Assembly (NCBI RefSeq): GCF_031195445.1
Contig: NZ_CP133480.1
Location: forward strand, 4,022,501-4,086,500
Origin: Acuticoccus sp. MNP-M23
GTDB lineage: Bacteria > Pseudomonadota > Alphaproteobacteria > Rhizobiales > Amorphaceae
Direction of reading: 5' to 3'
Length of the DNA: 64,000 nucleotides
Shown: in pieces, positions 1-9,056 of the stretch
How positions within the stretch are numbered: the stretch's first letter is position 1
Layout of the letters: each line of letters begins with the position of its first letter
Notes under the pieces: generated by a model
The model's input: the letters and a program-made list of their open reading frames with translations, nothing else
Database searches by the model: none
What the model was told of the DNA's origin: nothing
Translations under genes and position numbers: made by a program

Positions 1-65
1 ACGCGGCGGCACTGGACGATCCGCTGGCTGTGGAAGCGCTTGCGGCGATCGAAAATGCGCGCTGA
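1..65 (+). CDS. C-terminal end of an unidentified protein (5' partial)
   Basis: An open frame runs in from the left edge and stops at TGA 63-65. The visible 20 residues (AAALDDPLAVEALAAIENAR) are Ala-rich, helical in character and use the same GC-rich third positions as the neighbouring genes. Too little is present to assign a family. It ends 69 bases before the dipeptidase gene on the same strand, so the two could be co-transcribed. Confidence 0.5.
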   Translation, partial: AAALDDPLAVEALAAIENAR

Positions 66-134
66 GGCGCGGATCAGTATGGGGCGCCGGGGTGGACGCG
101 GAAGCGCACCGCGGCGCATGGGAAGGACCGGCCG

Positions 135-1205
135 GTGACACAGCGTATCTTCGACGGGCACAACGACGCGCTCCTGCGCCTCTCGCGCAAGGACCGCACC
201 GGCGCCATTTTCCTGGGCGAAGGCAATGATGGCCACATCGACCTTGGCCGTGCCGCCCGCGGCGGCATGACCGGCGGCATTTTCGCAACCTTCGTTCCGC
301 CCGAAAGCACCGACCGCGCCAGTGCCGACATGCGCCAGACCATGCCGGACGGCAGCACCGGCGTGCCGGACATCCAGCGTGAGGGCCAGCAGCGTGCCCT
401 TGCGGTGACCCTTGCCCAGCTTGCGATTGCGCTGCGCATCGAGCGCAAGTCCGCCGGCGCGGTCCGGATCTGCCGCACGCCTGCGGAGGTCGAGGCCGCC
501 AACGCGGATGATGCCTTCGCCATGATGCTGCACATGGAGGGCGCCGAAGCCATCGGCCCCGACCTCGACGAGCTGGAAGTCCTTTATTCGTGCGGGATGC
601 GTTCGCTCGGCCTCGTGTGGAGCCGGCCGACCATCTTCGGCCACGGCGTGCCGTTCCGCTTTCCGGCGACGCCGGACATTGGTGAAGGGCTGACCGAGCG
701 CGGCCTTGCGCTGGTGAAAAGCTGCAACCAGCTCGGCATCATGGTGGATTGCAGCCATCTCAACGAAAAAGGCTTCTGGGACGTGACGCGCCATTCGCAG
801 GCGCCGGTCGTGGCCACCCACTCCAACGCCCACACCATCTGCCCGGTGTCGCGCAACCTGACCGATGCGCAGATGGACGCCATCCGCGACAGCGAAGGTG
901 TGGTCGGCCTCAACTTTGCGACCTTCTTCCTGCGCGAGGACGGCAAGCGCATTGCCGCAACCCCGCTGGAAACCATGACCCGGCACCTCGACCACATGCT
1001 GAACAAGCTCGGCCCCAAGGGCGTGGCGCTCGGCTCCGACTTCGACGGCGCGCTTGTGCCGGTGGGGATCGGCGATGCGGCGGGCCTACCCAACCTCGTC
1101 GCGGCCATGCGTGTATCCGGCTACGACGACGCGCTGATCGACGCCATCTGCTACCGCAACTGGCTGAGCGTTCTTGCCCGCACCCAGAGTTGTGCAACCC
1201 TCTGA
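135..1205 (+). CDS. Membrane dipeptidase, peptidase family M19
   Basis: Zinc-dependent dipeptidase of the renal dipeptidase family, expected to hydrolyse dipeptides, including some with a D-residue at the C-terminal position. The family's metal ligands are visible in order: HND near residue 9 (GHNDALLRL), Glu in MLHMEGAE near residue 137, His in VDCSHL, His in VATHSNAH, and Asp in LGSDFDGA near residue 300. Length (356 aa) is normal. The start is GTG at 135, chosen because GGAAGGA lies 8 bases upstream; no in-frame ATG fits better. No clear signal peptide is seen, so a cytoplasmic place is likely despite the family name. The substrate cannot be told from the sequence. Confidence 0.9.
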   Translation: MTQRIFDGHNDALLRLSRKDRTGAIFLGEGNDGHIDLGRAARGGMTGGIFATFVPPESTDRASADMRQTMPDGSTGVPDIQREGQQRALAVTLAQLAIALRIERKSAGAVRICRTPAEVEAANADDAFAMMLHMEGAEAIGPDLDELEVLYSCGMRSLGLVWSRPTIFGHGVPFRFPATPDIGEGLTERGLALVKSCNQLGIMVDCSHLNEKGFWDVTRHSQAPVVATHSNAHTICPVSRNLTDAQMDAIRDSEGVVGLNFATFFLREDGKRIAATPLETMTRHLDHMLNKLGPKGVALGSDFDGALVPVGIGDAAGLPNLVAAMRVSGYDDALIDAICYRNWLSVLARTQSCATL

Positions 1206-1283
1206 TCCGGCAAGACGATTGCCACGGAACGCATGACCGGCGCCGACCATTGGTTCGGGCAACCAACACCGAATGGAGCGATC

Positions 1284-1727
1284 ATGGGCAAGATCCCAGC
1301 CAACGCGTGGGTCATGGTGGGGGACGGTGAAAAGGCGCTGTTCCTCAAGAACGAGGGCGACGAGAAATTTCCGAGCCTCGTGGTGGTGCGCGAGATGACG
1401 CAGGACAACCCGCCAACGCACGAGCAGGGCACCGACGCGCCCGGACGCGGCAGCGACGGCCCCAGCGGTCACAAGAGTGCCTTCGAAGAGACCGACTGGC
1501 ACCGGCTTGAAAAAGAGCGCTTTGCCAAGGAGATTGCCGAGCGGCTCTACACCGCCGCGCACCGCGGCGCCTATCACGACCTGATTGTTGTGGCGCCGCC
1601 CGTGGTTTTGGGCGAACTTCGAAAAGAGTTTCACAAGGAGGTCGAGCAGCGCATTGTCTTCGACCTCGACAAGGAGCTGACCAACCACCCGGTCGGCGAC
1701 ATCGAAAAGGCGCTTGCCAAAGCCTGA
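1284..1727 (+). CDS. Host attachment family protein
   Basis: A 147-residue cytoplasmic protein resembling the 'host attachment protein' family, named after a gene affecting attachment of a rhizobial bacterium to plant cells; the biochemical role is unknown. It opens with the family-typical segment WVMVGDGEKALFLKNEGDE, has a Gly/Pro/Asp-rich insert (residues about 47-70), then a helical RLEKERFAKEIAERL segment and the conserved LIVVAPPVVLGELRKE. Start taken at ATG 1284 with GGAG about 5 bases upstream; an in-frame ATG at 1233 has no ribosome binding site. It stands alone between the dipeptidase and dxs. Confidence 0.75.
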   Translation: MGKIPANAWVMVGDGEKALFLKNEGDEKFPSLVVVREMTQDNPPTHEQGTDAPGRGSDGPSGHKSAFEETDWHRLEKERFAKEIAERLYTAAHRGAYHDLIVVAPPVVLGELRKEFHKEVEQRIVFDLDKELTNHPVGDIEKALAKA

Positions 1728-1849
1728 GCCGCGCAGAGCGCCGGGTGACATGAACGCGCACTGGAGCGGTTCCATCGCCGCTCTGGTGGACGGCGGCCCC
1801 GACAATCGCTATGCCCCGCACCTGTATCTGAAGTTGGTGTAATTCTCGA

Positions 1850-1898
1850 TTTACATTCTTGAGTGTCTATTCTAGTTTACACTCGTTGATTAGGAGGG
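1850..1898 (+). promoter_or_regulatory. AT-rich upstream region of dxs with paired repeats
   Basis: Directly upstream of dxs the composition turns AT-rich. TTTACA occurs twice (1850-1855 and 1876-1881) and GAGTGT at 1861-1866 faces its inverse ACACTC at 1879-1884 across 12 bases. AGGAGG at 1893-1898 is the dxs ribosome binding site, 7 bases before the GTG start. Repeats and position suggest a promoter with an operator; no factor can be named. Confidence 0.35.
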
Positions 1899-1905
1899 CG
1901 CCAGA

Positions 1906-3804
1906 GTGGGCGATCTGCTTGACCGGGTGAACAGCCCCAAAGACCTGCGCCACCTCTCCGAGAAGGAGTTGCGCGTCCTTGCCGACGAGCTGCGCACCGA
2001 ACTCATCGACGTGGTGTCGGTCACTGGCGGGCATCTTGGGTCAGCCCTCGGTGTGGTCGAGCTGACCGCGGCGCTCCACTATATCTTCGACACGCCGCGC
2101 GACGTTCTGATCTGGGACGTTGGCCATCAGTGCTACCCGCACAAGATCCTCACCGGCCGCCGCGACCGGATGAAGACTCTGCGCCAGGCAGACGGCCTGT
2201 CAGGCTTTACCAAGCGCGCCGAAAGCGATTACGACCCGTTCGGCGCGGCGCATTCGTCCACCTCCATTTCCGCAGGCCTCGGCTTTGCGACCGCACGCGA
2301 TCTGATGGGCGGGGACAACGAGGTTGTTGCGGTGATCGGTGACGGCGCCATGTCCGCCGGCATGGCCTACGAGGCGATGAACAACGCCGGCGCACGCGAT
2401 GCGCGGCTCATCGTCATCCTCAACGACAACGACATGTCGATTGCCCCGCCGGTGGGCGCCATGTCCGCCTATCTCGCCCGGCTTGCCTCGGGCGAGCCTT
2501 ACGTGACCCTGCGCGACGCGATGAAGGGCCTCGTGCGCCATCTGCCGCGCTTTGTGGAGCGGGGCGCTGCGCGGGCCGAGGAGTTCGCCAAGGGCATCGC
2601 CATGGGCGGCACCCTGTTCGAGGAGCTTGGCTTCTACTACGTCGGTCCCATCGACGGCCATAATCTCGACCATCTTCTCCCGGTCCTGCGCAACGTGCGC
2701 GACACCAACAACAAGCCGGTGCTGGTCCACGTCGTCACCCAGAAGGGCAAGGGCTACGCGCCGGCCGAGAATTCAGCCGACAAGTATCACGGCGTCTCCA
2801 AGTTCGACGTGATCACCGGCAAGCAGGCCAAGGGCAAGTCCAACGCGCCCAGCTACACCAAGGTGTTCGGCGAGAGCCTTGTGGCCGAGGCACGCAAGGA
2901 CGACCGGATTGTCGGCATCACCGCCGCCATGCCCAACGGCACCGGCATCGACGTGTTCGAGAAGGTGTTTCCGGAACGCACGTTCGACGTCGGCATCGCC
3001 GAGCAGCATGCCGTCACGTTTGCCGCCGGCCTTGCCGCCGCCGGCATGAAGCCGTTCTGCGCCATCTACTCCACCTTCCTGCAGCGCGCGTACGACCAGA
3101 TCGTCCACGACGTTTCGATCCAGAAGCTGCCCGTGCGCTTCGCCATCGACCGCGCCGGCTATGTGGGCGCCGACGGGTCCACCCATGCCGGTTCGTTCGA
3201 TGTGGCGTATCTCTCCTGCCTGCCGGGCATGGTTGTGATGGCGGCTGCCGACGAGGCCGAGCTGGTTCACATGGTGGCCACCGCTACCGCCTACGACGAT
3301 GGCCCCATCGCGTTTCGCTATCCGCGCGGCGAGGGGGTCGGAACCGAAATGCCGGCCGAAGGCGTCCCGCTGGAAATCGGCCGCGGCCGCATTGTCCGGG
3401 AAGGGTCGACCATCGCGATCCTGTCGCTGGGCAGCCGCCTTGCCGCCGCCATCGAGGCGGCCGAGGAGCTTGGCGCCAGAGGCCTGTCGACCACCGTTGC
3501 CGACGCGCGGTTCGCCAAGCCGCTCGACCGCGAGATGATCATCGACCTTGCCCGCTCCCACGACGTGCTGATCACGGTGGAGGAGGGGTCCGACGGCGGC
3601 TTCGGCGCCCATGTCCTGACACTCCTTGCACGCGAAGGTTTGCTGGACAGCGGCCTCAAGGTGCGTCCGCTGACGATGCCAGACCGCTACGTCGATCAGG
3701 ACAAGCCCGAGCGGATGGTTGCAGATGCCGGCCTCGATGCGGCAGGAATGGTGGAGACCGCGCTGATTGCCCTTGGGGTGGAGGCGCTCGCAAACCGGGC
3801 CTGA
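1906..3804 (+). CDS. dxs: 1-deoxy-D-xylulose-5-phosphate synthase
   Basis: First enzyme of the methylerythritol phosphate route to isoprenoids: condenses pyruvate and glyceraldehyde 3-phosphate to 1-deoxy-D-xylulose 5-phosphate using thiamine diphosphate; its product also feeds thiamine and pyridoxal synthesis. The N-terminal half holds [13 protein letters not shown] (about residue 69) and the diphosphate-binding [18 protein letters not shown]; the middle has the transketolase-type [16 protein letters not shown] with the catalytic Glu; the C-terminal third is the transketolase C domain. Length (632 aa) is typical. Start is GTG at 1906 behind a strong AGGAGG. The SMP-30 gene follows 6 bases after the stop, so the two form a transcription unit. 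Identification is secure. Confidence 0.97.
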   Translation: MGDLLDRVNSPKDLRHLSEKELRVLADELRTELIDVVSVTGGHLGSALGVVELTAALHYIFDTPRDVLIWDVGHQCYPHKILTGRRDRMKTLRQADGLSGFTKRAESDYDPFGAAHSSTSISAGLGFATARDLMGGDNEVVAVIGDGAMSAGMAYEAMNNAGARDARLIVILNDNDMSIAPPVGAMSAYLARLASGEPYVTLRDAMKGLVRHLPRFVERGAARAEEFAKGIAMGGTLFEELGFYYVGPIDGHNLDHLLPVLRNVRDTNNKPVLVHVVTQKGKGYAPAENSADKYHGVSKFDVITGKQAKGKSNAPSYTKVFGESLVAEARKDDRIVGITAAMPNGTGIDVFEKVFPERTFDVGIAEQHAVTFAAGLAAAGMKPFCAIYSTFLQRAYDQIVHDVSIQKLPVRFAIDRAGYVGADGSTHAGSFDVAYLSCLPGMVVMAAADEAELVHMVATATAYDDGPIAFRYPRGEGVGTEMPAEGVPLEIGRGRIVREGSTIAILSLGSRLAAAIEAAEELGARGLSTTVADARFAKPLDREMIIDLARSHDVLITVEEGSDGGFGAHVLTLLAREGLLDSGLKVRPLTMPDRYVDQDKPERMVADAGLDAAGMVETALIALGVEALANRA

Positions 3805-3810
3805 TCCAAT

Positions 3811-4689
3811 ATGCCGACTGTCGAATGCGTCCTCGAAGCCAAAGCGCGCGTGGGCGAAAGCGCCATCTGGGACGATGCCGAGAAGGCCCTGTTCTGGACG
3901 GACATCGAGGGCGGCCACATCCACCGCTTTGATCCCGCCATCGGCGCCAACGTCACCTTCGACATGGGGGAGCGGACCGGCTGCATGGCGATCCGCCAGG
4001 GTGGCGGCGCCGTGGTCGGCACCGAAAGCGGGATCTACACCTACGATTTCGAGTCCCGCACAAAGACGCGGATTGCGGACCCCGAGGCGCACCGCCCGGA
4101 AAACCGCTTCAACGACAGTTGCACCGACCGGCAGGGCCGCTGGTGGCTGGGGTCGTGCGGGATGATGCAGCCGCCACGCAACGAATCGGCGTTCTACCGG
4201 CTTGATGCGGACCATTCGGTCACCCGCTGGCGCGAAGAGTTCTACACCACCAACGGTCTCGCCTTCTCCCCCGACGGGCGGACCATGTATTTTTCCGACT
4301 CGAACCCGATGGTGCGCAAGATCTGGGTCTGCGACTACGACCCGCAGACAGGCACCCCCGGCGAGCCGCGCCTGTTCTTCGACACCAACGGCGTGCCCGG
4401 CCGGCCCGATGGCGGCACCGTCGACAATGACGGGTGCTACTGGATGGCCGGCGTGTCCGGCTGGCAGATGCTGCGGCTCACCCCGGCTGGCGAGATCGAC
4501 ATGATCGTCGACATGCCGGTCGAAAAGCCCTCCAAACCGGCATTTGGCGGGCCCGACAACGACATCCTGTTCGTCACCTCCATCGGCATCATGCCGACGC
4601 CGGGGCGCGAGCAGCCACTGGCCGGCGGCCTCTTCGCCATCACTGGGCTCCCCTGCGGCGGACTGCCTTCGGTCCGTTTCGCGGGCTGA
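3811..4689 (+). CDS. SMP-30/gluconolactonase family protein
   Basis: A six-bladed beta-propeller of the SMP-30/gluconolactonase/LRE group, enzymes that hydrolyse sugar or related lactones using one divalent metal. The ligand positions of the family can be seen: Glu in VGESAIW (about residue 17), Asn in RFNDSCTD, Asn in TNGLAFSPD and the catalytic Asp in GRPDGGTVD. Length (292 aa) is usual. Only 6 bases separate it from dxs, suggesting co-transcription, although the family has no known part in isoprenoid synthesis. A second, distinct family member lies at 57754. The substrate is unknown; sugar-acid lactones are the likeliest. Confidence 0.85.
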   Translation: MPTVECVLEAKARVGESAIWDDAEKALFWTDIEGGHIHRFDPAIGANVTFDMGERTGCMAIRQGGGAVVGTESGIYTYDFESRTKTRIADPEAHRPENRFNDSCTDRQGRWWLGSCGMMQPPRNESAFYRLDADHSVTRWREEFYTTNGLAFSPDGRTMYFSDSNPMVRKIWVCDYDPQTGTPGEPRLFFDTNGVPGRPDGGTVDNDGCYWMAGVSGWQMLRLTPAGEIDMIVDMPVEKPSKPAFGGPDNDILFVTSIGIMPTPGREQPLAGGLFAITGLPCGGLPSVRFAG

Positions 4690-4732
4690 CGCCATCTTGC
4701 CATCGGGGCGGTGTTTGACCCATGTGGGGGCG

Positions 4733-5809
4733 ATGAAATCGCGCATGATCCCCGACAGCGTCCGGCGCCTTGCCGTTGCGCCCATGATGGACTGGACGGA
4801 CCGGCACTGCCGCGTGTTCCACCGGCAGCTCCACCCGTCCACCCAGCTGTTCACCGAGATGGTGACGGCCAAGGCGATCCTGTTCGGTGACCGCGCGCGT
4901 CTTCTGGGGTTCTCGCCGCAGGAAGAGCCGCTGGCGCTGCAGCTTGGCGGCGCGGAGCCCGGCGAACTTGCAAAGGCCGCCCGCATTGCCGCCGAGTGGG
5001 GCTACGGCGAAGTGAACCTCAATGTCGGCTGCCCGTCGGACAGGGTGCAGGGGGGCAGCTTCGGCGCCTGCCTCATGCGCGAACCGTTGCTGGTCGGCGA
5101 ATGCCTGGCAGCGATGGGCGAGGCGGGCATTGCCGTCACCCTCAAGTGCCGCATTGGCGTTGATGACCAAGACCCCGAGGAAGCGCTGGACCGTGTGGCC
5201 GATGCAGCCGTTGGCGCCGGTGTCGAAGCCATCTGGGTCCATGCCCGCAAGGCGTGGCTGGAGGGCCTTTCGCCTGCCCAGAACCGCGATATTCCGCCGC
5301 TCGACTACGCCCGCGTCTTCCGCCTCAAGGCGCGGCTGCCGGTGTTTGTGGGTCTGAATGGCGGCATTGGCACGGCGGCGGAGGCGATGGCGCATCTGGC
5401 GGAGGTGGATGGGGTGATGATCGGCCGGGCCGCCTACCAGCGGCCGGCAATTCTCTCCGTCCTTGCAGGTTACGAGGGCGCTGCGGACAAGGCGCACCGG
5501 CTGAATGCGGCGCGCGCCATGGTGCCCTACGCTGCGGAATGGATTGCGCAGGGCGGGCGCCTTTCCAACGTGGTGCGGCACATGCTGGGCCTCTTCCACG
5601 GCGAGCCCGGCGCGCGTGCCTACCGCCGCACGCTGACGGTGGCCGGCCAGGCGCCGGGTGCTGACGCCGGCCTTCTGGCAGATGCGATCGACGCTGTGGA
5701 GGCCGCCGGCATTGCCGCCGCCACCGCCCGCGCCGCGGCGTTTGCCGCCCGCCCCGACGAACCGCGCGCGACTGGTGACGAAGCCGGCGCCGTCCGGGAG
5801 CCCGCATGA
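4733..5809 (+). CDS. dusA: tRNA-dihydrouridine(20/20a) synthase DusA
   Basis: FMN-dependent enzyme that reduces uridine to dihydrouridine in the D-loop of tRNA. It opens with the Dus signature VAPMMDWTDRHCR and carries NLNVGCPSDRVQGG with the catalytic cysteine at residue 100; LQLGGAEP and GLNGGI fit the TIM-barrel flavin site. The DusA-type second domain follows (RHMLGLFHGEPGAR). At 358 residues it is slightly long, with an Ala-rich C-terminal extension. Start ATG 4733 follows GGGGGC; the in-frame ATG 4745 is possible. Its stop overlaps the cobS start by four bases (ATGA), so translation of the two is likely coupled. Confidence 0.93.
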   Translation: MKSRMIPDSVRRLAVAPMMDWTDRHCRVFHRQLHPSTQLFTEMVTAKAILFGDRARLLGFSPQEEPLALQLGGAEPGELAKAARIAAEWGYGEVNLNVGCPSDRVQGGSFGACLMREPLLVGECLAAMGEAGIAVTLKCRIGVDDQDPEEALDRVADAAVGAGVEAIWVHARKAWLEGLSPAQNRDIPPLDYARVFRLKARLPVFVGLNGGIGTAAEAMAHLAEVDGVMIGRAAYQRPAILSVLAGYEGAADKAHRLNAARAMVPYAAEWIAQGGRLSNVVRHMLGLFHGEPGARAYRRTLTVAGQAPGADAGLLADAIDAVEAAGIAAATARAAAFAARPDEPRATGDEAGAVREPA

Positions 5810-6570
5810 CGGCGCGCCTCAACCGCGTCACCACCGCGCTTGCATTCTTCTCCCGCTTTCCGGTTCCGGCGCGGTTTTGCGGCGAACCGCTGCTCCAGTC
5901 CCTGCCGATGGCACCGCTTGCCGGGGTGCTGATTGCGCTGCCCGCTGCTGCGCTGATGGTGGTGGCGCACTGGATGGGCGCACAGCCGCTCCTTTCGGCA
6001 GCCCTTGCCACCGTTGCCATGGTCATCGCCACCGGCGCGCTGCACGAAGACGGGCTTGCCGATTGTGCCGACGGCTTCTGGGGCGGGGCAACCCGCGAGC
6101 GGCGGCTCGAAATCATGCACGACAGCCGCGTCGGCACCTACGGCGTTCTGGCGCTGGTGGCGGGCGTGCTCCTCAAGGTCGCGATCCTGCAAACCGCGCT
6201 TTCCGGCGGGGTGCTGTTTGCGGCCCTGTCGCTCATCGCCTCCGCGGCTGCGGCGCGCGCCGTTGCGCTTTATGCGTGGACCGGCCTTGGCCCGGCAAGG
6301 GCGGACGGGCTGGCGGTGGCGGTGGGGCGGCCCACAATCAGCACCTTCCGCAACGCGCTTCTGGTCGCGATTGCGGTCACCGCGGTTCTCACCGTGTGGT
6401 GGGCGCCGCTGGGCTTTGTGCTGGCGGCAATGGCGGCCGCCGCTGCGGCAAAGGGCTGCGCCAGCCTTGCCGATGCCAAGATCGGCGGCCACACCGGGGA
6501 CGTGATCGGTGCAGGCATCATCGTCGCAGACCTTTCCTACCTCCTCGTTCTCACTATCTGGACAGTGTGA
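5806..6570 (+). CDS. cobS: Adenosylcobinamide-GDP ribazoletransferase (cobalamin synthase)
   Basis: Membrane enzyme joining adenosylcobinamide-GDP to alpha-ribazole (or its phosphate) in the last assembly step of vitamin B12. Family motifs are visible: FFSRFPVP near the N-terminus, HEDGLADCADGFWGG at about residue 82 and EIMHDSRVGTYG directly after, which bind metal and substrate phosphates. The rest is hydrophobic, with about six membrane segments. Length 254 aa is typical. It overlaps dusA upstream and the aspartic protease gene downstream by four bases each. cobT, which makes the alpha-ribazole phosphate, lies one gene further on. Confidence 0.95.
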   Translation: MTARLNRVTTALAFFSRFPVPARFCGEPLLQSLPMAPLAGVLIALPAAALMVVAHWMGAQPLLSAALATVAMVIATGALHEDGLADCADGFWGGATRERRLEIMHDSRVGTYGVLALVAGVLLKVAILQTALSGGVLFAALSLIASAAAARAVALYAWTGLGPARADGLAVAVGRPTISTFRNALLVAIAVTAVLTVWWAPLGFVLAAMAAAAAAKGCASLADAKIGGHTGDVIGAGIIVADLSYLLVLTIWTV

Positions 6571-7277
6571 CCGCAGCTTTCCCCCTCCGCCGCACGCTCG
6601 CGTCTTGCGCCGTCCTGTGCGCCGCTTCTGTTGCCGGCCGCGCCCCGGCGGCGGCGCAGGCGGTCGAGCCCGTCTCGCTCGATACGTCCGGGCCCCATGC
6701 GGCAAAGCTGATCATTCTTCTTGTGGTGCTGGGCGCCATCCTGTTCGGGATGCGGCAGGTGCGGCTGCCGGAGGTCGTGCGTGCAGCCGCCATCTGGCTG
6801 GGCGCGCTTGCTGTCCTCCTCGGCGTCTACGCTTACCGCGTGCCGCTGGAGACGGCGGGGCGCGAGATTGCCTCCGTGCTGGTCCCCGGCATGGCGGTGA
6901 ACGACGGCAACAAGGTGATGGTGCGGCGCGGCTTTCAGGGCCATTTCGTGATTGGCGGCGCGGTGGATGGCGCGCCGGTGAATTTCATTTTCGACACGGG
7001 CGCCAGCCTCGTGGTTCTTGCCGCCGAGGATGCCAGCAGGGCCGGCTTTCACCCCGAGGGGCTCGATTACCGCGTTCCGGTGATGACGGCCGCGGGGATG
7101 ACCGAAGTCGCGCCCGTGATCCTCGATGAAATTTCCGTCGGCTCGATCAGGCTTTCGCGCGTGCGGGCGGCCATTGCCAAGCCGGGGGATCTCGGCACAA
7201 GTCTCCTCGGCATGACCTTTCTCAACAGACTTTCCGGCTATGAGGTGCGGCGCGACCGCCTTGTTCTGAACCCATGA
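6567..7277 (+). CDS. Membrane-anchored retropepsin-like aspartic protease
   Basis: A 236-residue protein of the retropepsin-like 'TIGR02281 family' of alphaproteobacteria. Residues 1-31 look like a signal or anchor, a second hydrophobic stretch lies at about 47-61 and a third at 76-90; the soluble C-terminal domain carries the aspartic protease motif FDTGASLV with Asp143, followed by LLGMTFLNRL, normal for this fold. As in retropepsins only one active-site Asp is present, so it should act as a dimer. Start is GTG 6567, overlapping the cobS stop as GTGA; an upstream extension of the open frame runs through cobS and is not coding. Its stop overlaps the cobT start. The target is unknown. Confidence 0.8.
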   Translation: MTAAFPLRRTLASCAVLCAASVAGRAPAAAQAVEPVSLDTSGPHAAKLIILLVVLGAILFGMRQVRLPEVVRAAAIWLGALAVLLGVYAYRVPLETAGREIASVLVPGMAVNDGNKVMVRRGFQGHFVIGGAVDGAPVNFIFDTGASLVVLAAEDASRAGFHPEGLDYRVPVMTAAGMTEVAPVILDEISVGSIRLSRVRAAIAKPGDLGTSLLGMTFLNRLSGYEVRRDRLVLNP

Positions 7278-8299
7278 CAGACATCACCACCCAATCCCCC
7301 CTTGAGGATTTCCGCCAGCTGGCGCTCGCTCCGCTGCCCGATCGCTCCGCTGCCCGCGCTGCAACGCTTGCGCGCGAAGCGGCACTCACCAAGCCGGCAG
7401 GCTCTCTGGGCCGGCTGGAAGAAATCTCCCTCTGGCTGACCGAGGTGAGCGGAAAGGCGCCGCCCACCGTTGCCAAGCCGCGCGTGGTCATCTTTGCCGC
7501 TGCGCACGGGGTGGCCGATGCTGGCGTGTCGGCGTTCCCCTCCAGCGTGAACCAGCAGATGCTGGCGGCCTTCCAGGCCGGCAAGGCGGCCATCAACCAG
7601 ATCTGCTCCACCGGCAATATCGGCCTTTCGGTGTTCGATCTTGCGGTGGACATTCCGTCCGGAAACATCGTCAGCGAAGACGCATTCGCCAGCGAGAAGG
7701 ACCTTGCCGCAACGCTCGCCTTCGGCCTTGAAGCGATTGCCGGCGGGATCGACTGCCTTGGCATCGGCGAGATGGGCATCGGCAACACCACCGTGGCCGC
7801 AGCCATCTATGCCGCCCTTTACGGCGGTTCGGCGGCGGACTGGTGCGGCGCCGGCACGGGCGTGACCGGGGAGGGGCTGCGCCGCAAGATCGACGCGGTG
7901 GACGCCGCGCTCGCCCGGATCGGACCGGAGCGCGACCCGTTGACCATTCTCCAGCGGATCGGCGGCCGCGACATTGCCGCGATGGCCGGCGCCATTCTGG
8001 CCGCCCGCACGGAAGGCGTGCCGGTTGTGGTGGACGGCTTTGTGGCCAGCGCCGCAGCCGCGATCGTTCATGCCATGGGGCCGGACGCCACCGCGCATTG
8101 CCTCTTTGCCCACTGCTCTGCCGAGAGCGCCCACGGGCGGGCGCTGGAGGCGATGGGCGGCAAGCCGCTGCTCGACCTTGGCATGCGCCTTGGCGAAGGC
8201 ACCGGGGCAGCCCTTGCCATCGGCATCCTCAAGGCAGCGGCGGCCTGCCATTCCGGCATGGCGACGTTTGCGGAGGCTGGCGTCGACGGACCGGCGTGA
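7274..8299 (+). CDS. cobT: Nicotinate-nucleotide-dimethylbenzimidazole phosphoribosyltransferase
   Basis: Makes alpha-ribazole phosphate from nicotinate mononucleotide and dimethylbenzimidazole, the lower-ligand nucleotide of vitamin B12. Motifs: TKPAGSLGRLE near residue 40, FAAAHGVADAGVSAFPSSV, GIGEMGIGNTT, and the C-terminal LGEGTGAALA whose Glu308 matches the catalytic glutamate of the family. Length 341 aa is typical. ATG 7274 overlaps the preceding stop by four bases. With cobS two genes upstream and cobO at 17216, the window holds late B12 assembly genes but none of the corrin-ring genes. Confidence 0.95.
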   Translation: MTDITTQSPLEDFRQLALAPLPDRSAARAATLAREAALTKPAGSLGRLEEISLWLTEVSGKAPPTVAKPRVVIFAAAHGVADAGVSAFPSSVNQQMLAAFQAGKAAINQICSTGNIGLSVFDLAVDIPSGNIVSEDAFASEKDLAATLAFGLEAIAGGIDCLGIGEMGIGNTTVAAAIYAALYGGSAADWCGAGTGVTGEGLRRKIDAVDAALARIGPERDPLTILQRIGGRDIAAMAGAILAARTEGVPVVVDGFVASAAAAIVHAMGPDATAHCLFAHCSAESAHGRALEAMGGKPLLDLGMRLGEGTGAALAIGILKAAAACHSGMATFAEAGVDGPA

Positions 8300-8952
8300 C
8301 ACGGGACGGGGTTCCGGCGGACGGAGCGCCGCTCGAGGCGTTTCTAGGCGCCATGTCACGCTGCCGGATCTGCCGCGACACGCCGACCGGCGAGCCGCTT
8401 CCTCACGAACCCCGGCCGATCTTCCAGATCTCGTCCACCGCCCGGATTGCCATTTGCAGCCAGGCGCCCGGCAACAAGGCGCACGTCGCGGGGTTGCCGT
8501 TCTACGACCCGTCCGGCGTTCGCCTGCGCGACTGGATGGGCCTCGACGAGACGCAGTTCTACGACTGGTCGAAGATTGCGATCATTCCCATGGGGTTCTG
8601 TTTTCCAGGGTATGATCGCCACGGCGGGGACCTGCCGCCGCGGCGCGAGTGCGGCGCCACCTGGCATGACCGCCTGTTCCAGCGCCTGCCGCAGCTTTCG
8701 CTGTTCCTGTGCATCGGCAAATATTCGCTGTCCTACCATCTGCCGCACACACGCCGCGCATCTCTCACCGACACGGTCGGCGCATGGCGCGACATTGTGA
8801 CGCAGACTGCGCCGCGCACCGTGATGGCACTGCCGCACCCGTCCTGGCGCAACAACGTCTGGCTGAAGCGAAATCCGTGGTTCGAGGCCGAGGTGCTGCC
8901 CGAGTTGCGCCGCCGCGTCGCGGACGCGTTGAGTGCGACAGATTCGACATGA
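8296..8952 (+). CDS. Uracil-DNA glycosylase family protein
   Basis: A 218-residue member of the uracil-DNA glycosylase superfamily. Seen: an N-terminal CRICRDTP, ICSQAPGNKAH (the water-activating/DNA-binding loop), GLPFYDPSG, a hydrophobic LFLCIGKYSL strand and LPHPSWRNN, the family's HPS leucine-loop motif. The usual four-cysteine iron-sulfur pattern of family 4/5 enzymes is not complete, so this is a divergent subgroup whose base specificity is open. Start GTG 8296 overlaps the cobT stop (GTGA) and supplies the helix before CRIC; ATG 8353 is the alternative. It closes the five-gene overlapped run begun by dusA. Confidence 0.8.
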   Translation: MTRDGVPADGAPLEAFLGAMSRCRICRDTPTGEPLPHEPRPIFQISSTARIAICSQAPGNKAHVAGLPFYDPSGVRLRDWMGLDETQFYDWSKIAIIPMGFCFPGYDRHGGDLPPRRECGATWHDRLFQRLPQLSLFLCIGKYSLSYHLPHTRRASLTDTVGAWRDIVTQTAPRTVMALPHPSWRNNVWLKRNPWFEAEVLPELRRRVADALSATDST

Positions 8953-8999
8953 TTGCACGGCGCTGGCCGCTTGCGCGGCGCCAGTGTGGCAATTCTTTA
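8952..8999 (+). terminator. Possible terminator after the dusA-UDG run
   Basis: ATTGC at 8952-8956 pairs with GCAAT at 8989-8993 and an inner CTGGCCGC pairs with GCGG and CCAG around a TTGC loop, followed by TCTTTAT. The stem is imperfect (internal loop and a two-base bulge) and the T-run is short. Confidence 0.35.
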
Positions 9000-9056
9000 T
9001 CAACAGATTAATCTGTTCGTGCGGAATTGCGACCGGTGGAATGCGGAGTCTTGGTT

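Noticed and set aside
1750-1842. A 30-codon frame before dxs (MNAHWSGSIAALVDGGPDNR..)
   Set aside because: It looks mildly protein-like but has no ribosome binding site, sits between unrelated genes and is too short to judge.
2773-4986. A 737-codon minus-strand open frame across dxs, the SMP-30 gene and dusA
   Set aside because: It crosses three clear plus-strand genes and their gaps; the composition is that of a codon-bias shadow.
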